Shown: positions 26,040 to 34,611, numbered from the stretch's first letter. The stretch: DNA of 64,000 nt from Myxococcales bacterium (GCA_020633325.1 JACKDX010000001.1:124001-188000); one strand, 5' to 3'. The notes: generated by a model from the sequence alone, not told the origin. Numbers and translations: made by a program.

Positions 26040-26328
26040 CCAGACCCGGCCCCTTTGGTCCATCAAGGGCACTGAGGCCGTGCCTTTGTCACAACGCTCG
26101 CACATGGTACATGTGCCTCACGCTCATCCCTATCATGTCTGCACCCTGTAGCCAGCTAATCTGCCCATCACTCGCTAAATGCATCACTTTTTCTCTCATC
26201 TTTGCTTCCGCCTTTCGGCGGATGTCGGTGCAAGGTGTTTTCATTCCCAAGCTCTGAATCGCCCCTCTTTTGTTTCAAGACGGACATTCTTTCAGCCTCA
26301 TGCTAGTGACATTCTTTAGCCTCCTTAC
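26040..26328 (-). pseudogene. Relic of a second ISNCY-type element
   Basis: The minus-strand frame 26244-26089 reads IRRKAEAKMREKVMHLAS and SWLQGADMIGMSVRHMYHV before a stop, and after a frame change QRHGLSAL. This parallels the N-terminus of the intact transposase next door (ALTRQQ region, LRWLDAADILGISPRQM, REFSALMDQRG). To its right, 26278-26328 holds GGACATTCTT-type repeats ending CCTTACA, matching the right end of the intact element in order and spacing. It is a truncated older relative, with about three quarters of its transposase lost. Confidence 0.7.
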
Positions 26329-26345
26329 AAACAGATTGCGTCTGA
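26329..26345. repeat. Target-site duplication, left copy
   Basis: AAACAGATTGCGTCTGA, identical to 27692-27708 on the other side of the insertion sequence. A 17-bp duplication is long for most IS families; long duplications are known for IS1202-type elements. Confidence 0.75.
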
Positions 26346-27691
26346 TGTTACGAGCAATTAAGAAAGGCCGGTGTGTAGCAATTAAGAAGGTCCGGTGTGG
26401 TTGAGGGTTTCGTGTGTGGTTAGGCAGCCCTCCTTGCGCTGCGGGTTGGGGTAGAGGCATTCAAAGGTAGGCCGTGTTCTGAGAAGCGAACGAGGAGTTT
26501 TCCGGCATAGCTAACGCCGAGAGTACGGTCCGTAAATCGATGGACAGTGACCGTGCACTTGGCGTAGCTGTAGCGTTGCTTGCTCGGTGGGATTTGCAAT
26601 GTGAAACGCTCAAAGCGCACGGTGTTGTCGGCTTTGACAATGCGAGGATACTGCAACGATAGAAGCAATCGGAGGTCTTTGCCTTTGACGGCAAGGCACG
26701 CGGAGCCTTGCTGAGCGGCAGGGACACAAAAGCGTTGGTTGAAATCGGGGATGAAGTGGTTTTGTAAATAGCGATTGGCCTCTTCATAGCTCCGAATGTG
26801 GTGCAAACGCAGCTCGTTGACCAGGCGGTCCTGCACGGTGCCAAACGCCCGCTCACTTCTTCCTCGGGCTTGGGGCGAGCGGGCAAAGATTTGCCGAATA
26901 CCCAGGGTCTGGCAGATGCGCGAGAGCTGTCCATGCTGCTCCGAAGCGGGCCCTTGTCCCTGGTCGTTCACACGACAGAAATGCGAGCCCATGTCGGTGT
27001 ACCACTCGGCAAACAGCCCGTAGTGCTTGAGGATATGCTCCAGGGCCTCAAGGCAGCTGAGCGAATTCTCCTCCGGCACAAACTTGCCGTACACCACCTT
27101 CGAAGTGGCATCATCCATCGCTAAAATCAGGTCCCACTCGGGGGCATCCTCGAGCCAGCGGTGGCGCGAGCCATCCATGTGAAGCATCATGCCGAAACTC
27201 GGTCGGCGCTCTCGGCGCAAACGATGCGGACTTTTCTTTCGCTTCTTTGGCACAAGCCCAGCATCCTGCAGAATCACCTTGACTGTCGTGTAACTGAGTT
27301 TCAGGCGGTGCTTTTCCAAAAGATGCTCATGGAAATGCTTGACATTGAAGCCTCGATACCTCGTTTCATACAATTCGCAGACACGCTGCACCATGGCCGT
27401 CGTGATGCGTTTTCTTCGAGGCACCTTGCCTCGCTGGTCCATCAGCGCACTGAATTCCCGCCGCTCGTAGGTGGTCTTGAGCCGCCTCATCTGCCGGGGA
27501 CTTATCCCTAAGATGTCCGCTGCATCTAGCCACCTTAGTTTGCCATTCATCGCATATACAATCACTTGTTGTCGGGTCATTGCTCGGGCCTTTCTGCCAA
27601 GCTCTCGGAACTCTTTCATCATTCCAACAGCTTAGCCCTGGACCGGACATTCTTAATTGCTACAAGCGGTCATTCTTCTTTGCTTGTTACA
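26346..27691. mobile_element. Intact ISNCY (IS1202-like) insertion sequence, 1346 bp
   Basis: The left end TGTTACGAGCAATTAAGAA and the right end read on the other strand, TGTAACAAGCAAAGAAGAA, are imperfect inverted repeats starting TG and ending CA. The similarity continues inward for about 50 bp, with the identical GTAGCAATTAAGAA at 26375-26388 and, inverted, at 27650-27663. The element contains one transposase gene. Flanking direct repeats of 17 bp are identical, which indicates insertion recent enough for them to be preserved. It inserted right beside the end of the older relic. Confidence 0.8.
26420..27622 (-). CDS. ISNCY-family DDE transposase
   Basis: The 400-residue protein has an N-terminal helix-turn-helix (RWLDAADILGISPRQMRRL), a second DNA-binding region, and an RNase H-fold integrase core. 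The DDE residues are Asp in HMDGSRH, Asp in YTDMGSHF and Glu in RGRSERAFG. Length and motifs fit IS1202-type ISNCY transposases. The frame is intact and inverted repeats are present, so the element should be mobile. It inserts DNA by cut-and-paste or copy-paste; which one cannot be read here. Confidence 0.9.
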   Translation of the reverse strand: MMKEFRELGRKARAMTRQQVIVYAMNGKLRWLDAADILGISPRQMRRLKTTYERREFSALMDQRGKVPRRKRITTAMVQRVCELYETRYRGFNVKHFHEHLLEKHRLKLSYTTVKVILQDAGLVPKKRKKSPHRLRRERRPSFGMMLHMDGSRHRWLEDAPEWDLILAMDDATSKVVYGKFVPEENSLSCLEALEHILKHYGLFAEWYTDMGSHFCRVNDQGQGPASEQHGQLSRICQTLGIRQIFARSPQARGRSERAFGTVQDRLVNELRLHHIRSYEEANRYLQNHFIPDFNQRFCVPAAQQGSACLAVKGKDLRLLLSLQYPRIVKADNTVRFERFTLQIPPSKQRYSYAKCTVTVHRFTDRTLGVSYAGKLLVRFSEHGLPLNASTPTRSARRAA

Positions 27692-27708
27692 AAACAGATT
27701 GCGTCTGA
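27692..27708. repeat. Target-site duplication, right copy
   Basis: Identical to 26329-26345. It starts directly after the terminal CA of the insertion sequence and lies about 35 bp upstream of the next gene's ATG (27743), so the insertion may have displaced that gene's native promoter. Confidence 0.75.
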
Positions 27709-27742
27709 TTGCTCACGGACGCATCCGTGCTAGGCCAATGGC

Positions 27743-29470
27743 ATGCGCGCAAACGGACGGATCGTGCAGTGCCTAGCGTTGGGGCTGTGCATAATAAACA
27801 CAGACTGTCACGTAGACGGGGCGTCCACGGGTCAGCATACCAATAGGCAACAAGAGGCTGGGGCTCTCTTAGGGTCTTTGGCGCGCACACAGCACTCAGT
27901 TTTAGAAAGCTTCAATGACCGGCGCGGCACATGGCAGCCCGATGGTCAGATCACAGCCGGTGAATGGGTGACGCTGCTTGGTGATGCGGACGCAGATGGG
28001 TTCGTGCTGGTGAAACCGCGCGCGGAGCTTGACATCATTCGACGGATGCATTTGTCACAGCTTCAAGTCGAGGAAAAACTTTACGATATTCCGCTTATGG
28101 ATTCCGCGAGCTTAGACGTGCGTTGCCCCATTCATTCGCTTGATGACACCGCGTCTGTCACGCACACGGGTCCGTTCGCGCTCATGCCTGTCGATTTGGC
28201 TTCCAGCTATCGCTGGGTCACCGAGCAAGGCAAGCCTATCGGATTTGTGAGCCGCTATTGCTCATACGATGAGCGATATCGCGCGTTGCCCTCGCTGCAG
28301 GAGCTAGGCGAGATGGCCCAGGGAGGATCTCTGGTCCTGAACCAAGCATGGAGTTGCGATGCGCCCGTGTGCTACGGCTTCGAGCTAGAAAGCACGAGCT
28401 TAGGGATCGTCGATTACTACCGAACGAAAGACATCTCTGAAGCCGATTGGCAGTCCATGCCGCGCAACCAGAAGGAAGCTGCTCTTGAAGCGGCGTTCAC
28501 GAGTGGAGCTCTCGGTATTGGAAAGCGGCTGAGCAGCGCTCCGGTCTTTCTCTCGGAAATATTGCGCAAAGAGCGAGATACAATCTGGGAGGTCACGGCA
28601 ACGCCCCAGCCGAGCTCGCAACAGATGTTGGCGCAAATGGCTATTGTAAGAGACTTGTTCGAAGCACGCTGGTCGGTGCATTTGCATGGGAGTTTTCCGG
28701 TGGCTTCTCCGCCCACACAAGATACCAATCAGTTGCGCCATTTGGCCTATCTGATCAATGAGTACTTGGCCTTGCGTGTTTATGCGCATGATGTGCCTGC
28801 CGTCTTACACCCCTTTACGGGGCCGAGCACGTGGGAGCGGACAGCAAACATCGGGCTCGCGCTAGCGAACGCCCACCAAACCGCCGGTGCTTTGCCAGAG
28901 TTCAAGTTTTATTTTGTCGCGTTGCGTTGCCGCGATCCCTATGGTGAGGGCCGCTGTGGCTTTGAAATAAGGAGGTCTGTGGCTGGGCTTCCCGAACAAC
29001 TTTGGCTCCTCGAGCGGCTGAAGGATTTCTGGAGCGATCCAAGTGCCGGGCTCCGACTGCATAATCAGGTGCCGCTAGCGATAGAGTCCACAACACCCGA
29101 GCCCAACCAGATGCTGTCTTCAGAATTGTGGACAACATTTCAACCCTCGAGACCTACGCTGGCCTTTGGCTTAGAATTTGCCGCGCCTCCGCCTCAATAC
29201 AATGGCACCCCTCTATATGAAATAGCCATGTTACCCATGATCGATTGGGAGGCGCGTATCGCACAATGGCAAACACAAGGACGCATCACGCCGGACCAGG
29301 CAGCCGACCTTAAGGGGCGGGTAGCAGCAGCCCGTACCACCTATCTCAACTCGCTTTCCGCCGGCATTCTGTCCGGCAATGGCAAGATGGAAAGCGCTCG
29401 TATACCGCCAGTAATCGCCCTTAGTTTACACACATGGGCCCAACAAACCGAGTTGTGGAAGTACTATTAG
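27743..29470 (+). CDS. Large secreted protein, unknown
   Basis: The 575-residue protein has a signal-like N-terminus (RANGRIVQCLALGLCIINTDC), though the Cys lacks a proper lipobox. Beta-rich sequence follows (GEWVTLLGDADADGFVLVKP). The middle has several Cys pairs (VRCPIHS, SRYCSYDE, SCDAPVCYGF), suggesting disulfides and therefore export. A long helical C-terminus includes RIAQWQTQGRITPDQAADL. I recognise no family. It starts 35 bp after the IS target duplication, so its expression may depend on the element or on whatever lies beyond it. Confidence 0.6.
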   Translation: MRANGRIVQCLALGLCIINTDCHVDGASTGQHTNRQQEAGALLGSLARTQHSVLESFNDRRGTWQPDGQITAGEWVTLLGDADADGFVLVKPRAELDIIRRMHLSQLQVEEKLYDIPLMDSASLDVRCPIHSLDDTASVTHTGPFALMPVDLASSYRWVTEQGKPIGFVSRYCSYDERYRALPSLQELGEMAQGGSLVLNQAWSCDAPVCYGFELESTSLGIVDYYRTKDISEADWQSMPRNQKEAALEAAFTSGALGIGKRLSSAPVFLSEILRKERDTIWEVTATPQPSSQQMLAQMAIVRDLFEARWSVHLHGSFPVASPPTQDTNQLRHLAYLINEYLALRVYAHDVPAVLHPFTGPSTWERTANIGLALANAHQTAGALPEFKFYFVALRCRDPYGEGRCGFEIRRSVAGLPEQLWLLERLKDFWSDPSAGLRLHNQVPLAIESTTPEPNQMLSSELWTTFQPSRPTLAFGLEFAAPPPQYNGTPLYEIAMLPMIDWEARIAQWQTQGRITPDQAADLKGRVAAARTTYLNSLSAGILSGNGKMESARIPPVIALSLHTWAQQTELWKYY

Positions 29471-29674
29471 GCTGCCCTCGGTCGCCATAGCCAAAACTTT
29501 TCGCTCATGAAAGAAGTCGGGGACCCGCTGGCAGGGCGCGCGGACATTCTCGAACTCGAAACGCTATCAAGGGCAGAGCTTAGCGCAGCCAATCTCGAAG
29601 CCCCGCTCAAAGAGCACATGCTTAAAGGAGGGCTTCCCTCGATGCCGATATGCCACCCAAAAGCTAAGGCTTGA
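29471..29674 (+). pseudogene. Fragment of an AAA ATPase (DUF4143 type)
   Basis: Directly after the stop of the previous gene, one frame reads SQNFSLMKEVGDPLAGRADILEL, then LKEHMLKGGLPSM, and stops at 29672-29674. The SQ.F.LMK.V...LAGR...LEL pattern followed by a GG(F/L)P motif is typical of archaeal/bacterial AAA ATPases with a DUF4143 tail. Both the P-loop half and the C-terminal half are missing, so this is a relic. It overlaps the 3' end of the cytochrome gene by 11 bp. Confidence 0.65.
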
Positions 29675-30050
29675 GCGTGCGGACATACGCGACGACGTTA
29701 TCGATGTCCGTGTCGTTCAGCACGCCGCCCCATGCAACCATCGTTGGGGACAAGCCCATAGAGGCGCCCCCCAGCTTGATGATCTTCTTGAGCTCTTCAT
29801 CGGAACGCGTTGTGACCTCAAGATTTCTCGGTTTCGGATTGAGTGACACGGCGGCCGGACCATCTCCCAATCCTGTGGGACCGTGACATGAGGCACACAA
29901 CGTATCGTACTTCACTTTACCTAGGGCAGGGTCTCCCTTTGATGCAGCTGCTTGAGATTTTTCCGCCGGCTTTTCTGCCTCAGGTTGGGATTTACAGGAA
30001 GCCAATACCGCCAAAACCGCTATGATACTCAAGTATTTGATAAGCCGCAT
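29664..30050 (-). CDS. Cytochrome c lipoprotein
   Basis: The start at ATG 30050 gives MRLIKYLSIIAVLAVLASC, a clean lipoprotein signal. A longer frame to 30203 would run into the porin gene. After a Lys/Glu/Ala linker, a class I cytochrome c domain follows with the haem motif CASCHGPTGLGDGP and a C-terminal helix (NDTDIDNVVAYVRTLKP). The Met of ASMGLSP is a likely axial ligand. It is the last gene of the nirK operon (gap 56 bp to the porin) and is a natural electron donor to the cytochrome domain of NirK. Confidence 0.88.
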   Translation of the reverse strand: MRLIKYLSIIAVLAVLASCKSQPEAEKPAEKSQAAASKGDPALGKVKYDTLCASCHGPTGLGDGPAAVSLNPKPRNLEVTTRSDEELKKIIKLGGASMGLSPTMVAWGGVLNDTDIDNVVAYVRTLKP

Positions 30051-30106
30051 AAATCCATCCTTTAAAATGAGGGTTGCGAGAGCGTATATCTCATAGGCAA
30101 AAAACG

Positions 30107-31429
30107 TCAATTGAACTGTGTCTGTGCCTGCAGATACACGTAATCCGAGCTTGTCGTCATGCCCTGATCTTTGAAGTAGGGCCCCGGGAAAAAATGCCCC
30201 CACCCGGCTGATAGGTCAAAATAGGGGCCAGGCGTCCAGCTGGCCACCAAGTCGAATTCATGACTGGCAAGCTTCCCAGCACCCGGCGTGCCCGCATAGT
30301 TTGCAAAGGAATCGGTGGGGGAATAGGGCTTGTCGACAAAATAGATGAAATAGCCCAGCTCGAGTGAGAATGCATTAGGCTTGATGCTGACGTTAATCGA
30401 CGCATCGTGCATATTACTCCATGTCACCATGTCCATGATGCCCCATCGTGCATGGGGGGTAGGAAACAAGATGTTGAACTTGGTATATCTTCCCGTGCTC
30501 GAATCATCGCCACTCGCGTAGTTGTATTCAATGCCTACGCGCGGCTTCAATCGCGGTTCAAACGTGTAGCCAAGCGCGATGCGCTCGGCGAAGGCAAGGG
30601 CGCTGTGAGAGCCATACGTACCCAGCTGTACCGCCGATTCTGCTCCGACGTCGATGCCGTTATCAAATGCGGATTTGATCCTCAGGCCAAAGGTATGAAG
30701 CTCTTGGAGCGTGCCGGTTCCGGCAGCGGGCCCGACCGCACCATCGTTATCATAAAGCAGGAAATAATAACCATCCAAGACCCCGCCGGGAAAGTCCTTC
30801 CAGGTCACGTACAACCCACCGAAATATTGGGCGTTTTTGGAGGTGGTATCCAATTTGTCCGCAATCGAAGCGAACGCCGTGGCAATCATGAAATCGGTTT
30901 CATAGGTCCCTAAGAGCGCATCAAAGGAGCGTCCCACATTGGCCCAGTTTCCGGCACCCACGAGCCACTCGCTCCCAAGCGAAATTTCTTGGCGACCCGC
31001 ACGCACACTAAAGGGTGAGTCGTTGATACGTGTGAACTCCATATATCCCTGATGGAGATCGAGGCCCTCATCATCCCCAGGAGCCCCGGCAGACGGCGTC
31101 GCCTCTTCACCAAATTCGCGAGAGTCTTGGCCCTGAATGAAAAAACCCAAGTGCTCTACCGGCTTGACCCGCAGCCCCAATCGCACGCGCGAGAGCACGG
31201 AAAGATCTTCCGCGCGAGGTCCGGGCGTGCCCGGGGCGGTCTGCATCAGGTTTCGGCGAAACTCCGGTCTTAGCCGGACTTGGCCCGACGGCGTGAATTC
31301 CACCGAAGAGGTCTTCTCGGGGACATCGTTGGCGAAGGGCTGATCAACGGGCTTCGCAAAGGACTGTGCGAGCGCCATGCAAGGCAGCAAACTATTTAGG
31401 ACGCACAGCGCCAGCAGGCTATTTTTCAT
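30107..31429 (-). CDS. Outer-membrane beta-barrel, alginate-export-like porin
   Basis: The start at ATG 31429 has ribosome site GAGGAGG and a signal peptide ending MALAQ. The mature ~415 residues alternate polar and hydrophobic residues as in a beta-barrel: RVRLGLRVKPVEHLGFFIQGQDSREFG, FSVRAGRQEISLGSEWLVG and VASWTPGPYFDLSAGWGHF. The pattern RxGRQEI...G..RLVG-like matches the alginate-export (AlgE) porin family, many members of which are general anion porins. Its position after SCO1, with a 3' overlap of 11 bp, suggests passage of nitrite or another anion for NirK. The substrate is inferred. Confidence 0.75.
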   Translation of the reverse strand: MKNSLLALCVLNSLLPCMALAQSFAKPVDQPFANDVPEKTSSVEFTPSGQVRLRPEFRRNLMQTAPGTPGPRAEDLSVLSRVRLGLRVKPVEHLGFFIQGQDSREFGEEATPSAGAPGDDEGLDLHQGYMEFTRINDSPFSVRAGRQEISLGSEWLVGAGNWANVGRSFDALLGTYETDFMIATAFASIADKLDTTSKNAQYFGGLYVTWKDFPGGVLDGYYFLLYDNDGAVGPAAGTGTLQELHTFGLRIKSAFDNGIDVGAESAVQLGTYGSHSALAFAERIALGYTFEPRLKPRVGIEYNYASGDDSSTGRYTKFNILFPTPHARWGIMDMVTWSNMHDASINVSIKPNAFSLELGYFIYFVDKPYSPTDSFANYAGTPGAGKLASHEFDLVASWTPGPYFDLSAGWGHFFPGPYFKDQGMTTSSDYVYLQAQTQFN

Positions 31430-32021
31430 CGTGCCCTCCTCGTTTCTTTTGGTTGAGACGGGCTCCAAGTGTTTGAGCCGCCTCCTTTAGCCCTTCCACG
31501 CGTTGCACAACCTCACCCTTGGGGTTGAGCAAGGTCACGATGGATGCGTGATTATATCCGCCGATGGCGTTCTTGCGGTATTTGATATCTAGCACGTAGG
31601 CAAGCTCACGAACGCCTCCTTCGGAGGCTTGCGCGAGCTTCCAGCGGGAGAGATCCAGCGCGTGACGTTTAGCGAAGGCTTTGAGGGCTTCAGGGGTATC
31701 TCTTTGGGGATCAAGCGAGACCAAAAGAAAACGCACGTGCTTGCGCACCTCGGGTTTTAGTTTTGCGTCCATGTCCTTGAGAGCGGCGATCAAAAAGGGA
31801 CAAGTGTGATTACATGTGGAATAGAACATCGCCACAATCACGGACTCGCCCCTAAACACGTCAAGCCCCGAAACGCGCTTATCCTGATCAGTGAGCTTGA
31901 TATCAAGCTGGTAGAGCGATGTGTTTTTCTTGGGTCCATCGGCGTCAGCAAAGGCGGTGCAAAACGGACCCAATACGAGCACTAGCATCAAAACTTTCAC
32001 ACCAACGTGTCGTAAGGTCAT
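31419..32021 (-). CDS. SCO1/SenC copper chaperone
   Basis: The 200-residue protein starts at ATG 32021 with an N-terminal membrane anchor or signal (VGVKVLMLVLVLGPF). Its thioredoxin fold carries the copper-binding CNHTC (Cys70, Cys74) and the conserved His158 in GGYNHAS. SCO proteins deliver copper to enzyme metal centres, usually the CuA site of cytochrome oxidase. In this operon the obvious client is the copper nitrite reductase. The start overlaps the stop of the FGE-like gene by 4 bp (ATGA). Confidence 0.9.
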   Translation of the reverse strand: MTLRHVGVKVLMLVLVLGPFCTAFADADGPKKNTSLYQLDIKLTDQDKRVSGLDVFRGESVIVAMFYSTCNHTCPFLIAALKDMDAKLKPEVRKHVRFLLVSLDPQRDTPEALKAFAKRHALDLSRWKLAQASEGGVRELAYVLDIKYRKNAIGGYNHASIVTLLNPKGEVVQRVEGLKEAAQTLGARLNQKKRGGHDEK

Positions 32022-32824
32022 GGTGTCTCCTTGATATTTGCGGCGCATCTGAATCCCAGGTTCCCGGTGGTGTAACTCGCCTTGAGGGAGCTTCGAAACG
32101 CAATGCGCATGAAACTTGGGTAGTCTTCTTTTTCGTCGGCAGAAAGCGCGCCGGCGCCACAAAAGCGGTCGCGCTCCTCATCGCCTCCTTCGCGGTTCTC
32201 ACCGGAAACCAGACTGCGATTGAAGTCCAAAACCCACTCCCACACCAAACCGTGTAAATCGTACACCCCCCAGTAGTTTCTGAGGCCCGAGCCGACATTT
32301 CCCAACTGGGGCGGATTTGGCTTCGTATACCATCCCAGCACTCGTTGCCGCCATGCCGCATCTGCTCGCCCGTTGACGCTCTTAGTGCTTGCTTGGGCGG
32401 CGTATTCCCACTCATCTTCTCTGGGCAACCTCGCTCCTTTCCACTCGCAATAGGCATTGGCCGCAAACCAACTCACATAGGTGACCGGCTGCTTGGCTAG
32501 TGCATTTGGGCCGAGCGATGTCGACCCTGCCCAGTGCGACAGATACTTAGTATCGGCAAACAGCGATGTCACATTATCACGTGACCATTTAGGCCGCTTT
32601 TGTACGAACGCCAAGAACTCGGCGTTGGTCACCGGATAGCGATCCAGATAAAAGCTTTCGATGCGGACGGTTTTCTCGCGAGGGGATGCCGGATACATCG
32701 GCGCGAATACACCCCCTTTGATAAGCGCCCGCGGACCTTTCCTTTGCGCAAACGTCCGTGGAATCAGGGCGAGCATGCATAACCCCACAAGCATGCACCT
32801 CAACACCTGTCGCGCCCAGGTCAT
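32018..32824 (-). CDS. FGE-sulfatase (SUMF1-fold) domain protein in the nirK operon
   Basis: The start at ATG 32824 overlaps the nirK stop by 4 bp and gives a signal peptide (VLRCMLVGLCMLALIPRTFAQ). The domain shows SUMF1 motifs: FYLDRYPVTNAEFLAFV, PVTYVSWFAANAYCEWKGARLPREDEWEYAA, NVG..., and YDLHGLVWEWVLDF, ending GNLGFRC. In true formylglycine-generating enzymes two Cys near the C-terminus bind copper; here only the Cys of FCGAGAL is in that area. Catalysis of formylglycine formation is therefore doubtful. Such proteins recur beside nirK in other phyla, where a role in NirK maturation is suspected but unproven. Confidence 0.8.
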   Translation of the reverse strand: MTWARQVLRCMLVGLCMLALIPRTFAQRKGPRALIKGGVFAPMYPASPREKTVRIESFYLDRYPVTNAEFLAFVQKRPKWSRDNVTSLFADTKYLSHWAGSTSLGPNALAKQPVTYVSWFAANAYCEWKGARLPREDEWEYAAQASTKSVNGRADAAWRQRVLGWYTKPNPPQLGNVGSGLRNYWGVYDLHGLVWEWVLDFNRSLVSGENREGGDEERDRFCGAGALSADEKEDYPSFMRIAFRSSLKASYTTGNLGFRCAANIKETP

Positions 32825-34311
32825 GAGGCTGCGCCAGGCGGCCTGGCTGTGGTCTCCCGCACTTTCTTGACCTCGGCCGCAGTCACCCCCTCGCCCTTGT
32901 TTCCCCAAGCGTTCATAACGTAGGTCAAGATGTACGCGATCTCGTCGTCGTTGAGTTGACTCATGGGCGGCATGACGGAGTTGTACTCCTTGCCGTTGAC
33001 GGTAACTGGCCCACTAAGCCCGTTCAGCACCGTCACAATCGCGCGGGTCTTGTCCTTCATCAAATAGTCTGACTTGGCCAACGGCGGAAACACATTGGGC
33101 AAGCCTTGCCCCGTGGGCTGGTGACACGTCGAGCAGGTGCCAGCAAAAAGGGCTTTTCCTGCCGCTATGCGATCGGGAAGACTAACAAGCCCTTGCTTAA
33201 CCTCTCTCGTTGCAGTGGCCACGGCAGGTGAACGCACAGCTTTATCACCCAAATAGACGGAATCCACCTCTTTGCCCGAATAAATTTTCTTGTCTTCGGG
33301 GCCTTCGACCTTGAGCATACCCAACGCGCCCTTGTTGAACGCCCGGAAGATCGAGTGGTCTACGAGAATCGCGGTGCCCGGAACCTCGACCTTGAACTCC
33401 ACGATGGTGGCGCCGCCAGCGGGCACCAATGTGGTCTGTACGTTTTCCTGAAAATGTGTGCCGCCTTCTGTATAGACTTTGTCGAAGATCTCGCCAATCA
33501 CATGAAAGCTGCTGACAAGATTGGGCCCCCCATTGCCGATAAACAGCCGCACGGTTTCGCCGACTTTGGCGGTAAGCGCATTATCTCCAACCAATGCGCC
33601 TTCGGATCCGTTGAACAACACGTACGTAGCATTTTCCTCAATCGCCTTCTGCATATCAAAAGGCTGAAGTCCCTTTTCGCGGTACTTGCCCACCGTGTAA
33701 AAATCACCTTGCATAATGTAGTATTCGCGATCGACTGGCGGGAGGCCCTGGGGAGGTTCAACGAGAATCAGTCCGTACATGCCATTGGCGATGTGCATGC
33801 CGACAGGGGCGGTGGCGCAGTGATACACAAACAAGCCTTGGTTGAGTGCCTTGAAGGTAAACTGTGACTCGTGACCCGGCGCCGTAAAGGTACTGGCGGC
33901 GCCACCTCCCGGGCCTGTCACCGCGTGCAAGTCAATGTTGTGCGGCATCTTGCTGCTCGGATGGTTCTGCAAATGAAACTCAACAGTATCGCCTTGCCTA
34001 ACCCGAATGAATCTGCCGGGGACGTGGCCGCCGAACGTCCAAAAGGTGTAGTCAACACCAGCGGTTATGGGCTTGGTGACCTCCCTGACCTCGAGATGCA
34101 CCACGACTCTTGCGGGAGCTTTGCGTTTGGTGGGTCGAGGCACAAGTGGTGCATAGGTCAGCTCTGCATCGACAGGCTTGCCTTTGGGGCCCCCCAAATC
34201 GCCCTTTGCCGAGCCGCCTGTCCCCTCGGTGTCAGCGTTCTTTTTGGCCGGACATGTACAAGCCGCCATCAAAATTCCCGACAAAAATACGCTACACGAA
34301 ACTTTAACCAT
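32821..34311 (-). CDS. nirK: Copper nitrite reductase fused to cytochrome c
   Basis: The 496-residue lipoprotein (lipobox LMAAC, Cys18) has three domains: two cupredoxin domains and a C-terminal cytochrome c. Type 1 copper ligands are His124, Cys165, His173 and Met178. Type 2 ligands are His129, His164 and His319. Catalytic Asp127 and His270 are also visible (in PHNIDLH and SSFHVIG). The haem site is CSTCH at 393-397, with a Met in VMPPM as the likely sixth ligand. It reduces nitrite to nitric oxide in the periplasm. The fused cytochrome replaces a separate donor, as in three-domain NirK enzymes. It is the first gene of a five-gene operon whose first three junctions overlap. Confidence 0.95.
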   Translation of the reverse strand: MVKVSCSVFLSGILMAACTCPAKKNADTEGTGGSAKGDLGGPKGKPVDAELTYAPLVPRPTKRKAPARVVVHLEVREVTKPITAGVDYTFWTFGGHVPGRFIRVRQGDTVEFHLQNHPSSKMPHNIDLHAVTGPGGGAASTFTAPGHESQFTFKALNQGLFVYHCATAPVGMHIANGMYGLILVEPPQGLPPVDREYYIMQGDFYTVGKYREKGLQPFDMQKAIEENATYVLFNGSEGALVGDNALTAKVGETVRLFIGNGGPNLVSSFHVIGEIFDKVYTEGGTHFQENVQTTLVPAGGATIVEFKVEVPGTAILVDHSIFRAFNKGALGMLKVEGPEDKKIYSGKEVDSVYLGDKAVRSPAVATATREVKQGLVSLPDRIAAGKALFAGTCSTCHQPTGQGLPNVFPPLAKSDYLMKDKTRAIVTVLNGLSGPVTVNGKEYNSVMPPMSQLNDDEIAYILTYVMNAWGNKGEGVTAAEVKKVRETTARPPGAAS

Positions 34312-34611
34312 CGACTGTGCTCCTTCAAGGTGCGGCTACTCGATCAACGGCGCGCATTATACCACAACCTGAATATGGATCCTACATAGAAACGTAACTC
34401 CGTGGGGAATGGCTCGGCGTATCACGCGCACTTCATACATAATATTTCAGTCACAGTCGTGTATCTCACCGATAATCCTAAACTTGCGACGCAACTTGGA
34501 CAACCTGGTGAGGCCCGCATAGAGAGACAAAAAAAAACCGCTAAGGACGACACATGGTTGCTTTTGATCCGCCCCTGAGTGAACACGTAAGACTCTTCTA
34601 AGGCTGGGCGC
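34312..34611. promoter_or_regulatory. nirK upstream region with -10 TATAAT
   Basis: A perfect -10 (TATAAT on the minus strand, 34356-34361) lies 44 bp before the nirK ATG, and AGGAG lies about 9 bp before the ATG. The -35 is not consensus, which fits activator control. I see only a half-site (TTGATC) of an FNR/NNR-type box at about 34340, downstream of the predicted start point, so the regulator is not evident. The rest of the 300-bp gap to nnrS holds no gene I can support. Confidence 0.45.

Noticed and set aside
34335..34350. FNR/NNR box for nirK
   Set aside because: Only one half-site is present and it lies downstream of the predicted transcription start, where it could not activate in the usual way.
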